Positions 5,751 through 5,751 of a stretch of 5,751 bases of DNA are shown here, piece after piece. This DNA is from Candidatus Omnitrophota bacterium (lineage in GTDB: Bacteria > Omnitrophota > Omnitrophia > Omnitrophales > JACROU01). Within the stretch, counting starts at the first letter, position 1; each line of letters starts with the position of its first letter. The translations under genes were made by a program, and so were the position numbers. Below the pieces are notes generated by a model. It saw nothing but the letters and a program-made list of their open reading frames with translations, made no database searches and was not told the DNA's origin. The stretch spans positions 1-5,751 of the forward strand of contig JACQQR010000030.1 in the NCBI GenBank assembly GCA_016206875.1, written 5' to 3'.

Positions 5751-5751
5751 A

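Overview
The window holds two complete, divergently transcribed protein genes, separated by a regulatory region of about 420 bp. The left gene (minus strand, 12-3866) encodes an adenosylcobalamin-dependent class II ribonucleotide reductase (NrdJ). It is interrupted in frame by a 355-residue intein with a LAGLIDADG homing endonuclease domain. The right gene (plus strand, about 4291-5691) encodes an IscS/NifS-like cysteine desulfurase with an unusual N-terminal extension of about 88 residues. No rRNA, tRNA, CRISPR array, transposase or phage gene was seen.

The intergenic region appears well organised on the nrdJ side. A strong sigma70-type promoter (TTGACA, 16-bp spacer, TAGAAT) drives nrdJ. 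Two NrdR-box-like 16-mers start exactly 31 bp apart. One fills the promoter spacer and the other lies at or just after the expected transcription start. The nrdJ leader also carries a perfect 11-bp hairpin followed by a U run, which may be an attenuator. Towards the desulfurase there is a dispersed-type palindrome, an AATGTTG-TG-CAACATT palindrome abutting an extended -10, and a very A/T-rich leader.

Short palindromic elements recur. One (core GTGACTGTCAC) is cut by the left edge of the window right at the nrdJ stop codon. A full copy of the same element lies inside the desulfurase reading frame, exactly between its N-terminal extension and the catalytic domain. Other palindromes lie at 4082-4113, 5668-5711 and 5724-5750. 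The desulfurase looks modified: it appears to lack the conserved GGG(Q/H)ER loop and has a short C-terminus, although its PLP lysine and catalytic cysteine are present.

The organism is a bacterium of medium GC that uses a B12-dependent RNR, probably with NrdR control, and carries many REP-like repeats. This fits an environmental, perhaps uncultivated Gram-negative lineage, but the sequence does not allow a phylum to be named with confidence. The two genes are linked by a shared intergenic region, not by an operon. One makes dNTPs and the other supplies sulfur for Fe-S clusters and other thio-cofactors.
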